64,000 nt of DNA from Amphritea atlantica (lineage in GTDB: Bacteria > Pseudomonadota > Gammaproteobacteria > Pseudomonadales > Balneatricaceae). The stretch is from NCBI GenBank assembly GCA_024397875.1, contig CP073344.1, forward strand, positions 3,339,001 to 3,403,000. The letters are read 5' to 3'. Below the pieces are notes generated by a model. It worked only from the letters and a program-made list of their open reading frames with translations, was not told the DNA's origin and made no database searches. Positions within the stretch are counted from its first letter, which is position 1, and the number at the start of each line of letters is the position of its first letter. The position numbers were made by a program, and so were the translations under genes. Of this stretch, positions 50,844-60,712 are shown piece by piece.

Positions 50844-50879
50844 AAAACTCCCCCCCGACCTAAAAAACCGGGAGGGAGT
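50844..50879 (-). terminator. Intrinsic terminator after acs
   Basis: On the minus strand an 11-pair G/C-rich stem (ACTCCCTCCCG with CGGGGGGGAGT, one G-U pair) and an 11-base loop containing six T are followed by a short T run. It lies 38 bases after the acs stop. Confidence 0.8.
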
Positions 50880-50916
50880 AAGGGAATTGCAGGCCGAAAT
50901 TAATTCAGCAACACAA

Positions 50917-52866
50917 TTACTTACGGTTCATACGATGTTCGATCAGATCATCGACCACTGACGGATCAGCCAGAGTTGAGGTATCACCCAGCGCATCAAA
51001 GTCATCTTCGGCGATCTTACGCAGAATCCGACGCATGATCTTACCGGAACGGGTCTTCGGCATGCCCGGTGCAAACTGAATCAGATCGGGAGAAGCGATT
51101 GGACCGATCTCTGACCGGACATGCATGCGCAGCTCTTTCAGCAGTTCATCAGACTGTTCAAAGCCCGCCTGCAGGGTTACATAAACATAGATACCCTGCC
51201 CCTTCACTTCATGCGGATAACCCACCACAGCCGCTTCAGCGACAGCAGGGTGTGCCACCAGCGCAGACTCGACCTCTGCGGTACCCATACGGTGCCCGGA
51301 TACGTTGATTACATCATCCACACGACCGGTAATCCAGTAGTAGCCATCTTCATCACGACGGGCACCGTCACCGGTAGTGTAATACCCCTTATAAGTGGTG
51401 AAGTAGGTCTGAATAAAGCGCTCATGATCGCCCCAGATAGAACGACTCTGACCCGGCCAGGAATCTTTGATGACCAGGTTACCATCGGTGGCACCTTCCA
51501 GCTCGTTACCATCCGCATCCAGCAGCGCAGGCTGAACACCAAAGAATGGACGGGAAGCTGCACCCGGCTTAGCCGCTGTGGCACCCGGCAGTGGCAGAAT
51601 CATCATGCCGCCAGTCTCGGTCTGCCACCAGGTATCAACGATAGGACAACGGCTCTGACCGATAATACGGTAGTACCACTCCCACGCTTCAGGGTTAATC
51701 GGCTCACCCACAGAACCCAGGATACGCAGACTGGAGAGATCAGAATCACCCAGCACATCTTCACCCTGCTGCATCAGCGCACGAATCGCTGTAGGAGCGG
51801 TGTAGAACTGGTTAACTTTATGCTTTTCAATCACACGACCAAAACGACTGTTATCCGGATAGCTCGGCACACCTTCAAACATCAGGGACGTGCCACCGTT
51901 GGCCAGCGGACCGTAAACGATATAACTGTGACCGGTTACCCAGCCGACATCCGCAGTACACCAGTAAATATCACCTTCTTTATAATCGAAAGCATATTCA
52001 TGGGTCATCGCGGCATACACCATGTAACCACCGGTCGTGTGCTTCAGACCTTTCGGCGCACCGGTAGAACCCGAGGTGTAGAGAATAAACATCGGCGCTT
52101 CAGCTTCCATCTCTTCTGCAGGACAATCAGCAGACGCTTCAGCAACTAAGTCCTCATACCAAACATCAACATCAGTCCAGGCAACATCCTGCTCAACGCG
52201 CTTAACAACGATAACACTTTCAACCAGCGCCTTCGCCGCTGCATGCTCCAGTGCCTTATCAACATTCTGCTTAAGAGGAACCGACTTACCGGCACGCAGT
52301 GAATAGTTAGAGGTCACCACCACCTTAGACTCGGCACCCTCAATACGGGCCGCCAGCGCCTCAGGCGAGAAGCCACCAAATACAATAGAGTGCACCGCAC
52401 CGATACGGGTACAGGCCAGCATCGCAACAGCCGCCTCAGGGATCATTGGCATATACAGGGTAACCACGTCACCCTTTTCAACGCCACGGGCTTTCAGTGC
52501 ATTGGCAAACTTACAGACACGCTGATGCAGATCGCGGTAGGTGATGTTTTCAGAATCACTCGGGTCATCGCCTTCCCAGATAATGGCAACCTGATCGCCC
52601 CGGGTTTCCAGATGGCGATCGAGACAGTTATAGGAAGCGTTCAGCGTCCCATCTTCAAACCAGCGAATATCAACATTATGGGGATCAAAAGTGGTGTTTT
52701 TGACTTTGGTATACGGCTTGAACCAATCCAGGCGCTTACCTTCTTCGCCCCAGAAAGCATCCGGGTCGTTGATGGACTGTTCATACATCGCCAGATATTT
52801 TTCATTATTGATATGCGCAGTCGCAGCCAGCTCTTCGCTAACTGGATATACCTTAGAATCGCTCAT
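50917..52866 (-). CDS. acs: Acetyl-CoA synthetase Acs
   Basis: Activates acetate to acetyl-CoA through an acetyl-AMP intermediate. The 649-residue product has the ANL-superfamily P-loop ([11 protein letters not shown]), the WWQTETGG motif near residue 414 and the C-terminal [11 protein letters not shown] with Lys609, the regulatory acetylation site at the same number as in E. coli Acs. It is full length. Control by CrbR is expected from its neighbours, and a candidate TAGGGGA site lies 83 bases upstream. Confidence 0.97.
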   Translation of the reverse strand: MSDSKVYPVSEELAATAHINNEKYLAMYEQSINDPDAFWGEEGKRLDWFKPYTKVKNTTFDPHNVDIRWFEDGTLNASYNCLDRHLETRGDQVAIIWEGDDPSDSENITYRDLHQRVCKFANALKARGVEKGDVVTLYMPMIPEAAVAMLACTRIGAVHSIVFGGFSPEALAARIEGAESKVVVTSNYSLRAGKSVPLKQNVDKALEHAAAKALVESVIVVKRVEQDVAWTDVDVWYEDLVAEASADCPAEEMEAEAPMFILYTSGSTGAPKGLKHTTGGYMVYAAMTHEYAFDYKEGDIYWCTADVGWVTGHSYIVYGPLANGGTSLMFEGVPSYPDNSRFGRVIEKHKVNQFYTAPTAIRALMQQGEDVLGDSDLSSLRILGSVGEPINPEAWEWYYRIIGQSRCPIVDTWWQTETGGMMILPLPGATAAKPGAASRPFFGVQPALLDADGNELEGATDGNLVIKDSWPGQSRSIWGDHERFIQTYFTTYKGYYTTGDGARRDEDGYYWITGRVDDVINVSGHRMGTAEVESALVAHPAVAEAAVVGYPHEVKGQGIYVYVTLQAGFEQSDELLKELRMHVRSEIGPIASPDLIQFAPGMPKTRSGKIMRRILRKIAEDDFDALGDTSTLADPSVVDDLIEHRMNRK

Positions 52867-53178
52867 GTGAGATGCCCTTAGCTTGTTATTTATTCTGTGC
52901 AGTAACTGTAGTTATCAATCACAAGGAATCAAACTCCCGATAACCACGTCCCCTATCCCTGCTCTACCGATATTATTGTTATTGACGGTGAGATTTTCAG
53001 GTAGTTAATATTCAGAGTAAGACGGTGACTCTGTAACTATTATTTTTTGTGGTTAATGTTATACCGAAGTGACCGATTACTCCTGAATTAGACATTGGTC
53101 TATCCGGCGCTGGCCATTAGTCGTAGGAAGCCGCTTTCATACGACTTTAGTCGAATAATTGAGCAGAAATTTAACCCC
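52867..53178. other. Intergenic region between acs and fleR
   Basis: About 312 bases with no credible gene. It holds the acs promoter region, including the TAGGGGA element, and the end of the fleR unit. A small hairpin (CGAC-TAAA-GTCG, near 53137-53152) without a good T run is the only terminator-like structure for fleR that I see. Confidence 0.6.
52949..52955 (-). promoter_or_regulatory. Candidate CrbR site before acs (TAGGGGA)
   Basis: On the minus strand TAGGGGA-CG-TG-G-TT lies 83 bases before the acs ATG, matching the element at 44963 before the symporter operon in sequence, orientation and distance. Assignment to CrbR is inference. Confidence 0.4.
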
Positions 53179-54552
53179 TCAGCTTTTCAATTCGGCATCA
53201 AGATCGATTCCCGCCTCGCGAATCCGGGCCAGTTTATAGCGCAGTGTCCGGGGACTGATACCCAGCTTTTCAGCCGCCTCTTTACGACTGCCACCGGTCT
53301 CCCGAAGCGTTTCGATAATCAGCTGAAACTCATGCTGTTTCATATCATTGCCCAGCTGACTGCTGTCATCAGGTGTAACGCTGACAGAACTGATCCGCCC
53401 GGCCATCTCCGCGGTGTGCATACTACCGGGCTGAATGTGCAGATCAGCAGGACCAATCAGCGCGCCCTGTTGCAGAATAAGCGCCCGCTGCACGATATTA
53501 TCAAGCTCCCGCACATTACCGGGCCAGTGATAAGCCTGCAGGGTGCATTGCGCATCCGCGCTGAGAGAAACAGCGGTACGGTTCATTTTACGTGAGTATT
53601 TTGCCAACAGACGCTGCGCCAGCGGCACGATATCGCCAACCCGCTCCCGCAGGGGCAACCACTGTAACGGGAACACATTCAGCCGGTAATAAAGGTCTTC
53701 ACGAAACTTATGCTCCGCAACATACGCTTCCAGCTTGCGGTTGGTGGTCGCCAGTATACGCACATCCAGGTTGATCACCTTGCGGCCACCGACCCTTTCC
53801 ACCTGTTGCTCCTGCAGCACTCGCAGCAGCTTGGCCTGCAACCCAAGATCCATCTCGGAGATCTCATCCAGCAAAATAGTGCCGCCGTTGGCCTGCTCAA
53901 ACTTTCCCGGATTACTGGTATAGGCGCCGGTAAACGCGCCTTTCTCATGTCCGAACAGGGTCGCTTCAAGCATATTTTCGGGTATCGCCGCGCAATTGAT
54001 CGCCACAAACGGCTTATCCGCCCGGGGAGAATGCATATGGATATACTGCGCCAGCACCTCTTTACCGGTGCCACTCTCGCCGGTTATCAGCACCGTTGAG
54101 TCGGTCTCAGCGACACGCCGGGCCACCTGCAGCAACTGCTTACTGCTGGTCTCTTCCGCGATCGGCTGAACACTGTCCTGCTCATTTAACTGTGTCCCGG
54201 TATAGCGTTTAACCACTTCGATCAACGCATCCGGAGCAAAGGGCTTCATCAGATAATCCACCGCCCCGCTGCGAATCGCATCCACAGCTTTATTCACCTG
54301 GCCATAGGCCGTAATCAGCATGACCGGCAAACAGGGTTGTGTCTGCTGTATTTTTTCCAGCAATTGATGGCCATCCATGCCGCCCATATTGACGTCACTG
54401 ACCACCATATCCACCGGATGTTCAGCGATCACCTCCAGCGCCCGCTCCCCCGAGTCCGCTTCCAGATAATCAAACCCCGCCAGCTCGAGAGTATCGACCA
54501 GCGCTTCACGCAGATCCGCATCGTCTTCAACCACTAATATCTGCATGCTCAT
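53179..54552 (-). CDS. fleR: Sigma-54-dependent response regulator FleR
   Basis: Activates mid-stage (basal body and hook) flagellar genes with sigma-54. The 457-residue product has a receiver domain (Asp53 in MVVSDVNMGG), an AAA+ domain (about 135-370) with Walker A GESGTGKE and the sigma-54-contacting GAFTGA loop, and a C-terminal Fis-type helix-turn-helix (RKEAAEKLGISPRTLRYKLA, 20 residues). It begins 3 bases after the fleS stop; the pair forms the FleS-FleR two-component system. Confidence 0.95.
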   Translation of the reverse strand: MSMQILVVEDDADLREALVDTLELAGFDYLEADSGERALEVIAEHPVDMVVSDVNMGGMDGHQLLEKIQQTQPCLPVMLITAYGQVNKAVDAIRSGAVDYLMKPFAPDALIEVVKRYTGTQLNEQDSVQPIAEETSSKQLLQVARRVAETDSTVLITGESGTGKEVLAQYIHMHSPRADKPFVAINCAAIPENMLEATLFGHEKGAFTGAYTSNPGKFEQANGGTILLDEISEMDLGLQAKLLRVLQEQQVERVGGRKVINLDVRILATTNRKLEAYVAEHKFREDLYYRLNVFPLQWLPLRERVGDIVPLAQRLLAKYSRKMNRTAVSLSADAQCTLQAYHWPGNVRELDNIVQRALILQQGALIGPADLHIQPGSMHTAEMAGRISSVSVTPDDSSQLGNDMKQHEFQLIIETLRETGGSRKEAAEKLGISPRTLRYKLARIREAGIDLDAELKS

Positions 54553-54555
54553 AAA

Positions 54556-55698
54556 CTATCCGATCCTGGCTTCATTATTATCTTCCCCGTTCTGACTGCT
54601 CGTCTGACTGCTCATCTGATAGGGAATAAGAAAGGCCGCCTGAGTACCGACCCCTGACTCGGATCGCAACAGAAACTCGCCATGGTGCGCCTTCGCAACG
54701 ACCTGCGCCACCGCAAGGCCCAGTCCGGTGCCATGGGATTTGGTGGAGTAAAAAGGCTCCAGCACTTTTTCGCACAGCTCGGCATCCATGCCCGGACCAT
54801 TATCGCGCACTTCTATGCCCAGCTTATCCCCCACCAGTTGAGCTTCAATGACCAGCTCGGTGCCTTTACCGCCCGCCTGCAGCGCATTGTTCACCAGATT
54901 CATAATCGCCCCCAGCAGGGAATCTTTATTGCACTGCAGCTGCAGTTCAGGCACCCGGTTGATACAGTCACAATCGGCATCCCAGCTATGCAACGGCATA
55001 TCCAGGGCATCTTCCAGCTCGCGAAACAGCTGACCGATGCTAATCTGATCTTCCAGCCGGGTTTCTCCCCGGGCAAAGATCAGCATATCGCGCACCTGCA
55101 ACTCGAGGTTTTCCAGACGGGACTTCACTTTGCCGGCAAACTTAACCCGCTGTTCCGGCCTGAGCTCCGGCTTCATCAGATGACCGGCATACAGCAGCGC
55201 CGCTGACAGCGGTGTGCGCACCTGATGTGCCAGCGAGGCCATCATCCGGCCCATCTCGGAAAGACGCTGATAATGGGCCAGACGTCCCTGCAGCAAGCGG
55301 GTATCGGTCTGATCGGTCAGCATCAGCAACTGGCCCGACTCATTTGCCAGGGTACTGGTAGACAGACTGACCCGTCGGCCACTTTGCAGGGATACTTCAT
55401 GGCCATCATCACTGCGCGGCGCAAAACTGCGCTGAATCACCGAGATCCAGGTCTCATTTTTTAGTGGCGTTCCCAGTAACTGTTCAGCCGCACTGTTACA
55501 CTCCACCACCCGCCCCCGGCTATCAATCACCACGACGCCGGCGGGCAGCAGATCCAGCAAGTCCTCCAGACGACCGGAGAGACGCTCATGTTCAACCTGC
55601 TTTTCAACGCTGGACTGGCGGATCTGATCCAGCTGCGCCTGAAGCTGGCTATTTTGCGCTTCCAGCTGAGCGATTCTGTTATTCGGGTCTGTCATCAT
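54556..55698 (-). CDS. fleS: Flagellar sensor histidine kinase FleS
   Basis: A 380-residue cytoplasmic kinase with no membrane segments. An N-terminal coiled coil (about 5-40) is followed by a PAS domain (about 42-125), HisKA with phospho-acceptor His158 (MASLAHQVRTPLSAAL) and a HATPase domain (NNALQAGGKG, RDNGPGMD, GTGLGLA). It phosphorylates FleR. It starts directly after the fleQ stop with no gap, so fleQ, fleS and fleR are very likely one transcript. Confidence 0.94.
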   Translation of the reverse strand: MMTDPNNRIAQLEAQNSQLQAQLDQIRQSSVEKQVEHERLSGRLEDLLDLLPAGVVVIDSRGRVVECNSAAEQLLGTPLKNETWISVIQRSFAPRSDDGHEVSLQSGRRVSLSTSTLANESGQLLMLTDQTDTRLLQGRLAHYQRLSEMGRMMASLAHQVRTPLSAALLYAGHLMKPELRPEQRVKFAGKVKSRLENLELQVRDMLIFARGETRLEDQISIGQLFRELEDALDMPLHSWDADCDCINRVPELQLQCNKDSLLGAIMNLVNNALQAGGKGTELVIEAQLVGDKLGIEVRDNGPGMDAELCEKVLEPFYSTKSHGTGLGLAVAQVVAKAHHGEFLLRSESGVGTQAAFLIPYQMSSQTSSQNGEDNNEARIG

Positions 55699-57144
55699 CT
55701 ATTTTCGCTGAATTCCATATTTACGCATTTTCTCCACCAGTGTGGTCCTGCGGATCTGTAACCGATCGGCTGCCCTGGCAACCACTCCAGCGGTCTGATC
55801 CAGCGCCTGCGTGATCAGCGCCTGCTCTATCGCTTCGATATGAAGCTTCAAATCCAGCCCCTGCTCGGGTAACTCAACCAGATTCCGGGGCTCCGCCGCG
55901 CCGGTAGCCTCAATAGGCTCAACAGTGCGGCGATAGAGATCGGGATCAGGCTCTTCGACATGACGAAACTTGGGCGGCAGCTCACTAACCCCCACCACGG
56001 CATCGGGATAAAGAATGGCCAGTCGCTCAACCAGGTTGGCCAGCTCGCGTATATTGCCCGCCCAGTCATGCTGCTGCAGCGAACGAATCGCCGCAGGATG
56101 GAAGCGAATACGGCCGAACCCCTCTTTTGCCAGACGACGGGCAAACTCATCCACCAGCGGCGGAATATCCTCTATACGGGCACGCAGGGAGGGCATATCG
56201 ATGGGAAAAACATTCAGACGGTAGTAGAGGTCTTCACGGAAACTGCCTTCCACGATCATCTGCTCAAGATTTTTATGGGTGGCGGCAATGATTCTGACAT
56301 CACAATTAATGGTAATGCTACCGCCAACCCGCTCGAAGCAGCGTTCCTGCAGTACCCGCAGCAGTTTAACCTGCATCGTCAGCGGCATATCGCCAATCTC
56401 ATCGAGGAACAGAGTACCGCCATTGGCTAACTCAAAGCGCCCCGCCCGGGAATTGATGGCACCGGTAAATGCGCCCTTCTCATGACCAAACAGTTCACTC
56501 TCCAGAAGATCCGCCGGAATAGCACCACAGTTCACCGGCACAAAGGGGCCACTGGCCCTTTTTGATGCCCGGTGCAGATTATTCGCAACAATCTCTTTGC
56601 CGGTACCGCTTTCGCCGGTAATCAGCACATTGACATCGCGCCCGGCAACCTGACTGATCATTTTCCGCACCAGCGCCATCGCCTCACTGTGCCCTACCAT
56701 TCCCTCAAACTGACTGGCAACCGATTTCGGCGAAAACAGATCCGGCTGACCGGCATACTGTAACTGCAACTGACGGTAAATCAGCGCCCGGTGCAGCATG
56801 ACCGTCAGTTCCTCAAGGGTGGCATCCGGGTTCAGCCGACCGATAATTTTTTCCTGCAGCTTTTCCGGCAGCCGTTCCAGTTCCGGCCAGGGAGAGATGG
56901 CGATCACCGGCAGCTTGTCATCCAGTTGGTCAAACTGCTGCATCAGTTTTTCCAGAGAGATCGGTAATGAACAATGACCCAGCCAGACCACCGCGCGCTC
57001 ACCCGGCGCTGTGATATCGCCCTGCAGCCAGGAGACATAGTCGGTGGTTATATGCCTGATTTCAGCAAAACCGAGCCGCTCTGACAGATGAGTCCGGCTC
57101 TCAGCATCATCATCGATAAAAATAATTTGTAGCGGGCTGCTCAT
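55699..57144 (-). CDS. fleQ: Master flagellar regulator FleQ
   Basis: Top-level sigma-54 activator of flagellar genes, and in Pseudomonas a c-di-GMP-responsive one. The 481-residue product has an N-terminal receiver-like domain (about 1-115) that lacks the phospho-acceptor Asp (AVVWLGHC at the expected strand), as in FleQ. The AAA+ domain (about 147-380) has Walker A GESGTGKE (177-184) and GAFTGA (224-229), and a Fis-type helix-turn-helix ends the protein ([20 protein letters not shown], 20 residues). A FleQ-like box in its own upstream region suggests autoregulation. FlrA is the Vibrio name. Confidence 0.94.
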   Translation of the reverse strand: MSSPLQIIFIDDDAESRTHLSERLGFAEIRHITTDYVSWLQGDITAPGERAVVWLGHCSLPISLEKLMQQFDQLDDKLPVIAISPWPELERLPEKLQEKIIGRLNPDATLEELTVMLHRALIYRQLQLQYAGQPDLFSPKSVASQFEGMVGHSEAMALVRKMISQVAGRDVNVLITGESGTGKEIVANNLHRASKRASGPFVPVNCGAIPADLLESELFGHEKGAFTGAINSRAGRFELANGGTLFLDEIGDMPLTMQVKLLRVLQERCFERVGGSITINCDVRIIAATHKNLEQMIVEGSFREDLYYRLNVFPIDMPSLRARIEDIPPLVDEFARRLAKEGFGRIRFHPAAIRSLQQHDWAGNIRELANLVERLAILYPDAVVGVSELPPKFRHVEEPDPDLYRRTVEPIEATGAAEPRNLVELPEQGLDLKLHIEAIEQALITQALDQTAGVVARAADRLQIRRTTLVEKMRKYGIQRK

Positions 57145-57202
57145 AGGGTTACCAGATTATCAGTCATCAGCGAACGTAATGTTTAAACCTTAACATCAAT
57201 AC

Positions 57203-57216
57203 GTCAAATTTATGAC
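57203..57216. promoter_or_regulatory. FleQ-like box in the fleQ-fliC intergenic region
   Basis: GTCAAATTTATGAC has perfect GTCA and TGAC arms around six A/T bases and is close to the Pseudomonas FleQ consensus (GTCA-N6-TGAC). It lies 59-72 bases before the fleQ ATG, suitable for autoregulation. Factor assignment is inference. Confidence 0.55.
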
Positions 57217-57244
57217 ATACAGGACTAAAACACAATAAAGACAC

Positions 57245-57261
57245 TGATGTTTTTTTGACGC
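57245..57261 (+). promoter_or_regulatory. 17-base element shared with the flhA upstream region
   Basis: TGATGTTTTTTTGACGC is identical to the minus-strand sequence at 26606-26622 before flhA. It lies about 100 bases before fleQ (opposite orientation) and about 315 before fliC (same orientation). The role is unknown; shared flagellar regulation is inferred. Confidence 0.45.
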
Positions 57262-57448
57262 AGCCTATACACTCTTAGCAAACAGACTCAAAACAGGTCG
57301 CAATACGTTCTTTGCTTTATGCCGTTCCACCCTCCTTTAACACAACATTACACAAAATGGGTAACGCTCTATCTGGCCGACAGCCCCCGCACTACGAGGG
57401 CTTTAGTAAAAATGTCGATTTATTGCGACTTTTTCAATCAGATGCCTC

Positions 57449-57475
57449 TAAAGTTTCAAAACAGTGCGCCGCTAA
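57449..57475 (+). promoter_or_regulatory. Sigma-28 (FliA) promoter of fliC
   Basis: TAAAGTTT, an 11-base spacer and GCCGCTAA match the FliA consensus TAAAGTTT-N11-GCCGATAA with one difference. It lies about 100 bases before the fliC ATG, leaving an untranslated leader of about 90 bases. The sigma factor itself is encoded at 21337. Confidence 0.9.
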
Positions 57476-57577
57476 CCCTTTCACGAAATGAAATTATAAG
57501 TGAGGTAGCACCGCTACCTCGAAAGCTCAAAAAGCCGTCCAGGGAACACTATCTGGTCAGGTTAAGGAGATAAAAAA

Positions 57578-58744
57578 ATGGCAGTAATCAATACCAACAT
57601 CGCTTCCCTGAATGCTCAGAACAACCTGAACAAGTCTTCCAGCAATCTGCAAACTTCCCTGCAGCGCTTATCCTCTGGACTGCGTATTAACAGCGCCAAG
57701 GACGATGCGGCCGGTCTGGCAATCTCAAACCGGATGACCTCTCAGATTAACGGTTTGAATGTAGCCGTCCGTAACGCCAACGATGGTATCTCTCTGGCGC
57801 AAACCGCTGAAGGCGCTATGCAGGAATCAACCAACATTCTGCAACGTATGCGAGAACTATCACTACAATCTGCCAACGGTTCTAACGGTGCAGATGACCG
57901 AGCAGCGTTGCAGGCGGAAGTAACCCAACTCCAAGCAGAATTAACCAGAATCTCTGACACAACATCATTTAACGGTCAGAAACTGTTTGATGGCACCTTT
58001 GGTACAAGAAGCTTCCAGATTGGTTCAGAAGCTAACGAAACTGTCGATCTAACGATAGAAGATATCGGCGCTGACCAACTTGGAGTAGTATCAGGCAAAA
58101 CACTGGACAAGGCTGGTTACAATGCTGACAATCTTGGTGTCGCCGCTGAAACTCTAACTTTCGACGTTACCGACGCTAATGGAACGTACAGTATAGACGT
58201 TGACCTCGAACTCGGTGCAGGCAACACCGACCTAATTAACGCCATCAATGATAACGTCGGATCATATGGCATTCTCGCAACGGACGATGGCGCTGGCGGA
58301 TTTACTTTATCGGCAAATAACGAAGTCACCGCTGTGACAATCACATCCGATATAGCTGCCGATGCTGGTACATTTGCAACTGCGGGTTCAGCACAAGCAG
58401 TAGGCGCAGCTGACAGCTCGGTAACAGGCTCCGCAATAAACTCAGTCAACATCTCAACCGCCAACGGTGCCCAAGACGCTATTAGCTCAATTGACGCAGC
58501 AATCAAAGAGATCGACGCCAAGCGAGCAGATCTGGGTGCCTTCCAGAACCGCATGGACAGCACTATCAGCAACCTGACCAATGTTGCAGAAAACGTATCC
58601 GCTGCACGTTCCCGCATCATGGATGCTGACTTTGCGGCTGAAACAGCAAACCTGACTAAAAACCAGATTCTGCAACAGGCAGGAACTGCTATGCTGGCTC
58701 AGGCAAATACTTTGCCACAGGGCGTACTGTCTCTGCTACAGTAA
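57578..58744 (+). CDS. fliC: Flagellin FliC
   Basis: Filament subunit. The 388-residue product has the conserved N-terminal D0/D1 region (about 1-140, [17 protein letters not shown] and [19 protein letters not shown]) and C-terminal D1/D0 region (about 295-388, ending in [17 protein letters not shown]). The short central region (about 160-290) is rich in Ala, Asp, Thr and Val and is the variable surface domain. An AAGGAGAT ribosome site precedes the ATG. It has its own FliA promoter and a strong terminator. Confidence 0.97.
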   Translation: MAVINTNIASLNAQNNLNKSSSNLQTSLQRLSSGLRINSAKDDAAGLAISNRMTSQINGLNVAVRNANDGISLAQTAEGAMQESTNILQRMRELSLQSANGSNGADDRAALQAEVTQLQAELTRISDTTSFNGQKLFDGTFGTRSFQIGSEANETVDLTIEDIGADQLGVVSGKTLDKAGYNADNLGVAAETLTFDVTDANGTYSIDVDLELGAGNTDLINAINDNVGSYGILATDDGAGGFTLSANNEVTAVTITSDIAADAGTFATAGSAQAVGAADSSVTGSAINSVNISTANGAQDAISSIDAAIKEIDAKRADLGAFQNRMDSTISNLTNVAENVSAARSRIMDADFAAETANLTKNQILQQAGTAMLAQANTLPQGVLSLLQ

Positions 58745-58756
58745 GCATAACGCGCT

Positions 58757-58787
58757 AAAAAAGGGCGGGCTTTGCCCGCCCTTTTTT
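58757..58787 (+). terminator. Intrinsic terminator after fliC
   Basis: A perfect G/C-rich stem (GGGCGGGC and GCCCGCCC, extended by A-T pairs) with a TTT loop is followed by six T, starting 12 bases after the fliC stop. It likely ends most transcripts here, giving fliC far higher expression than flaG and fliD. Confidence 0.95.
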
Positions 58788-58834
58788 GGTTAAATCGTTT
58801 TAATTTAAGAGCAATCTGAGCCAGGAGGAACATC

Positions 58835-59206
58835 ATGTCCAGCGAAATGCAGGTCTCTTCTACTCAGGCCACTGCAAAGCCCACTGTGGACCCGTCGGCA
58901 ACTGCCACGCAAGCACAACCAGCCCAGCAAACAACTGCTCAGAAGCCGGCAGGGCCTGGCCCGGCAGATTTTTCTCAGCAGAGTGTGGAAGCACTTCATG
59001 AAACCGTTGCTGCCATCAATGATTTTATGTCTCAGTTTCAGCGAACACTGAATTTTTCAGTTGACCAGGAAGGCGGACAAACGATAATTAAAGTTATCGA
59101 TAAATCGAACGATGAGCTGATCCGTCAGATCCCCTCTGAAGACTTTATTGCGATCAGTAAACATATTGAGCAGATGAACAACCTGCTGTTCAGCGAGAAG
59201 GCCTGA
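58835..59206 (+). CDS. flaG: Flagellar protein FlaG
   Basis: A 123-residue protein of the FlaG family found between fliC and fliD in polar flagella; it affects filament length or secretion. A Pro/Thr/Gln/Ala-rich, likely disordered N-terminal half is followed by the conserved domain (about 55-120, LNFSVDQEGGQTIIKVIDK and LIRQIPSEDFIAISKHIEQM, 20 residues). The ribosome site is AGGAGG 7 bases upstream. The biochemical role of the family is not firmly known. Confidence 0.92.
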   Translation: MSSEMQVSSTQATAKPTVDPSATATQAQPAQQTTAQKPAGPGPADFSQQSVEALHETVAAINDFMSQFQRTLNFSVDQEGGQTIIKVIDKSNDELIRQIPSEDFIAISKHIEQMNNLLFSEKA

Positions 59207-59253
59207 CCGCCTTCTTTGCTTCTCTTAAAGAGAATAGGTAAGACGAGGTAGTT

Positions 59254-60657
59254 ATGTCCATTTCATCACCAGGTATCGGTTCTGGTATCGATATCCAAAG
59301 TATAGTTCCCAGCCTGGTTGCAGCCGAACGCCAGCCAACACTTAGTCGCCTGGCTCAAAAAGAAGCTAGCCTTCAAGCAGAACTTTCAGCCGTGGGTCTT
59401 CTCAAAAGCGCACTTTCAGAATTCCAGAGCAAGCTAGATGGATTGAAAGATACTACCACGTTTAGCAATCGCTCTGCGTCTGCCTCTGATACGAGCATAG
59501 CCAGTTTCACCGCAAGTAATGATGTTGCAGCTGGCAGCTACTCCCTTGAAATTACCAGCCTGGCAACCGCTCAGAAATTGGTCACTATGCAGGATTATGT
59601 GGTCAGTGAAGGCACCCTCGAATTTACCGATGCCGGTGGCAGTTTTTCAGTCCCACTTGATAGTTCCAATAACTCAACGATTGAAAGCCTACGTGATGAA
59701 ATCAACAACGCCGAAGATAATATCGGTGTAACCGCTACAATCCTGGTGGTCAATGGCAGTAAGCGTCTGGTGTTTACTGCAAATGACACTGGCGCTGAAA
59801 ATGAACTGACAATTTCTGGCACCAGCACCAGCGGTGATCTTGACATCTATGATTATAATTCAGGCACAGCGATCCCAGATGTTAATGGTGATGTAGCCAG
59901 TTACTACGATCAGGTCACAGCGGCAACCGATGCGGTATTCAGTGTTGATGGCCAATCGATGACCAGCGCCTCCAATGTCATTACCGACGTTATACCCGAT
60001 ACAACAATCACCCTCAAAGAGGCTAATCCAGGCAATCCAATCACTCTTTCAGTCAGCACCGATACCAGTGAAGTCAGAAACCAGATCGCAGGAATGATTG
60101 AGGGATATAATGAGCTGGTTTCACTGATTAACAAGCAAACCAGTTATAATGCTGATACCGAAGTGGCCGGCACACTTATTGGCGACTCTCTTATCAATAG
60201 CATTGAGCAGCAGATCAGGCGCACACTCACTAGTCAAATATCAAACCCTGACAGCGATTATACGTCGCTCACATCCATAGGGATTACTACAAATAGTGAC
60301 GGTACCTTAGAACTTAATAATGAAAAACTCGACACGGCACTAGAGACTGACTATGCAGGCGTAAGCACATTATTTTCAAGTGATCCAGAAGGTATAGCCC
60401 TAAAGGTTAACATAATTCTGGAAAATTACCTTCAAACCAGCGGCACACTAGATAGCCGAACCGAATCAATCAACGACAAGCTTGCAGGTCTTACAGAAGA
60501 TAGGGAAGCACTTGATTTACGTAGCAAAAAGCTAGAAACCCGCCTTTATGCACAATACAACGCAATGGACCTCCTTGTAGCTCAGCTAAACTCTACCGGC
60601 CAGTGGCTGGCATCTGCATTGGATAGCCTGCCCGGAGTAGTTTTTGAGAAAAAATAG
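59254..60657 (+). CDS. fliD: Flagellar filament cap protein FliD
   Basis: Forms the distal cap under which flagellin folds. The 467-residue product has the conserved N-terminal segment (SSPGIGSGIDIQSIVPSLV, then about 1-100), a variable middle with beta-rich D2/D3 domains, and a C-terminal conserved region (about 225-455) ending in a coiled coil (LRSKKLETRLYAQYNAMDLL, 20 residues). Length is usual. It lies 47 bases after flaG. Codon use in the middle and end is more A/T-rich than in the basal-body operons. Confidence 0.95.
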   Translation: MSISSPGIGSGIDIQSIVPSLVAAERQPTLSRLAQKEASLQAELSAVGLLKSALSEFQSKLDGLKDTTTFSNRSASASDTSIASFTASNDVAAGSYSLEITSLATAQKLVTMQDYVVSEGTLEFTDAGGSFSVPLDSSNNSTIESLRDEINNAEDNIGVTATILVVNGSKRLVFTANDTGAENELTISGTSTSGDLDIYDYNSGTAIPDVNGDVASYYDQVTAATDAVFSVDGQSMTSASNVITDVIPDTTITLKEANPGNPITLSVSTDTSEVRNQIAGMIEGYNELVSLINKQTSYNADTEVAGTLIGDSLINSIEQQIRRTLTSQISNPDSDYTSLTSIGITTNSDGTLELNNEKLDTALETDYAGVSTLFSSDPEGIALKVNIILENYLQTSGTLDSRTESINDKLAGLTEDREALDLRSKKLETRLYAQYNAMDLLVAQLNSTGQWLASALDSLPGVVFEKK

Positions 60658-60712
60658 TATAGCAAAGCTTTTGTCGCATATTTTTTGCAGTCACAATGTT
60701 TAAGGATCCAAA

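Noticed and set aside
51121-52149. Open frame of 342 codons on the plus strand
   Set aside because: Antisense to acs, with composition typical of a frame shadow and no ribosome site or domain.
55715-55735. GG-N10-GC match on the minus strand at the end of fleQ
   Set aside because: It has only the minimal bases and would start transcription at the fleS start codon itself, leaving no leader or ribosome site.
57319-57573. 84-codon frame just before fliC
   Set aside because: It covers the sigma-28 promoter and leader of fliC, has no ribosome site and resembles no protein I know.
59195-59215. Small hairpin GAAGGC/GCCTTC at the flaG stop
   Set aside because: Six base pairs with no real T run; too weak to call a terminator.
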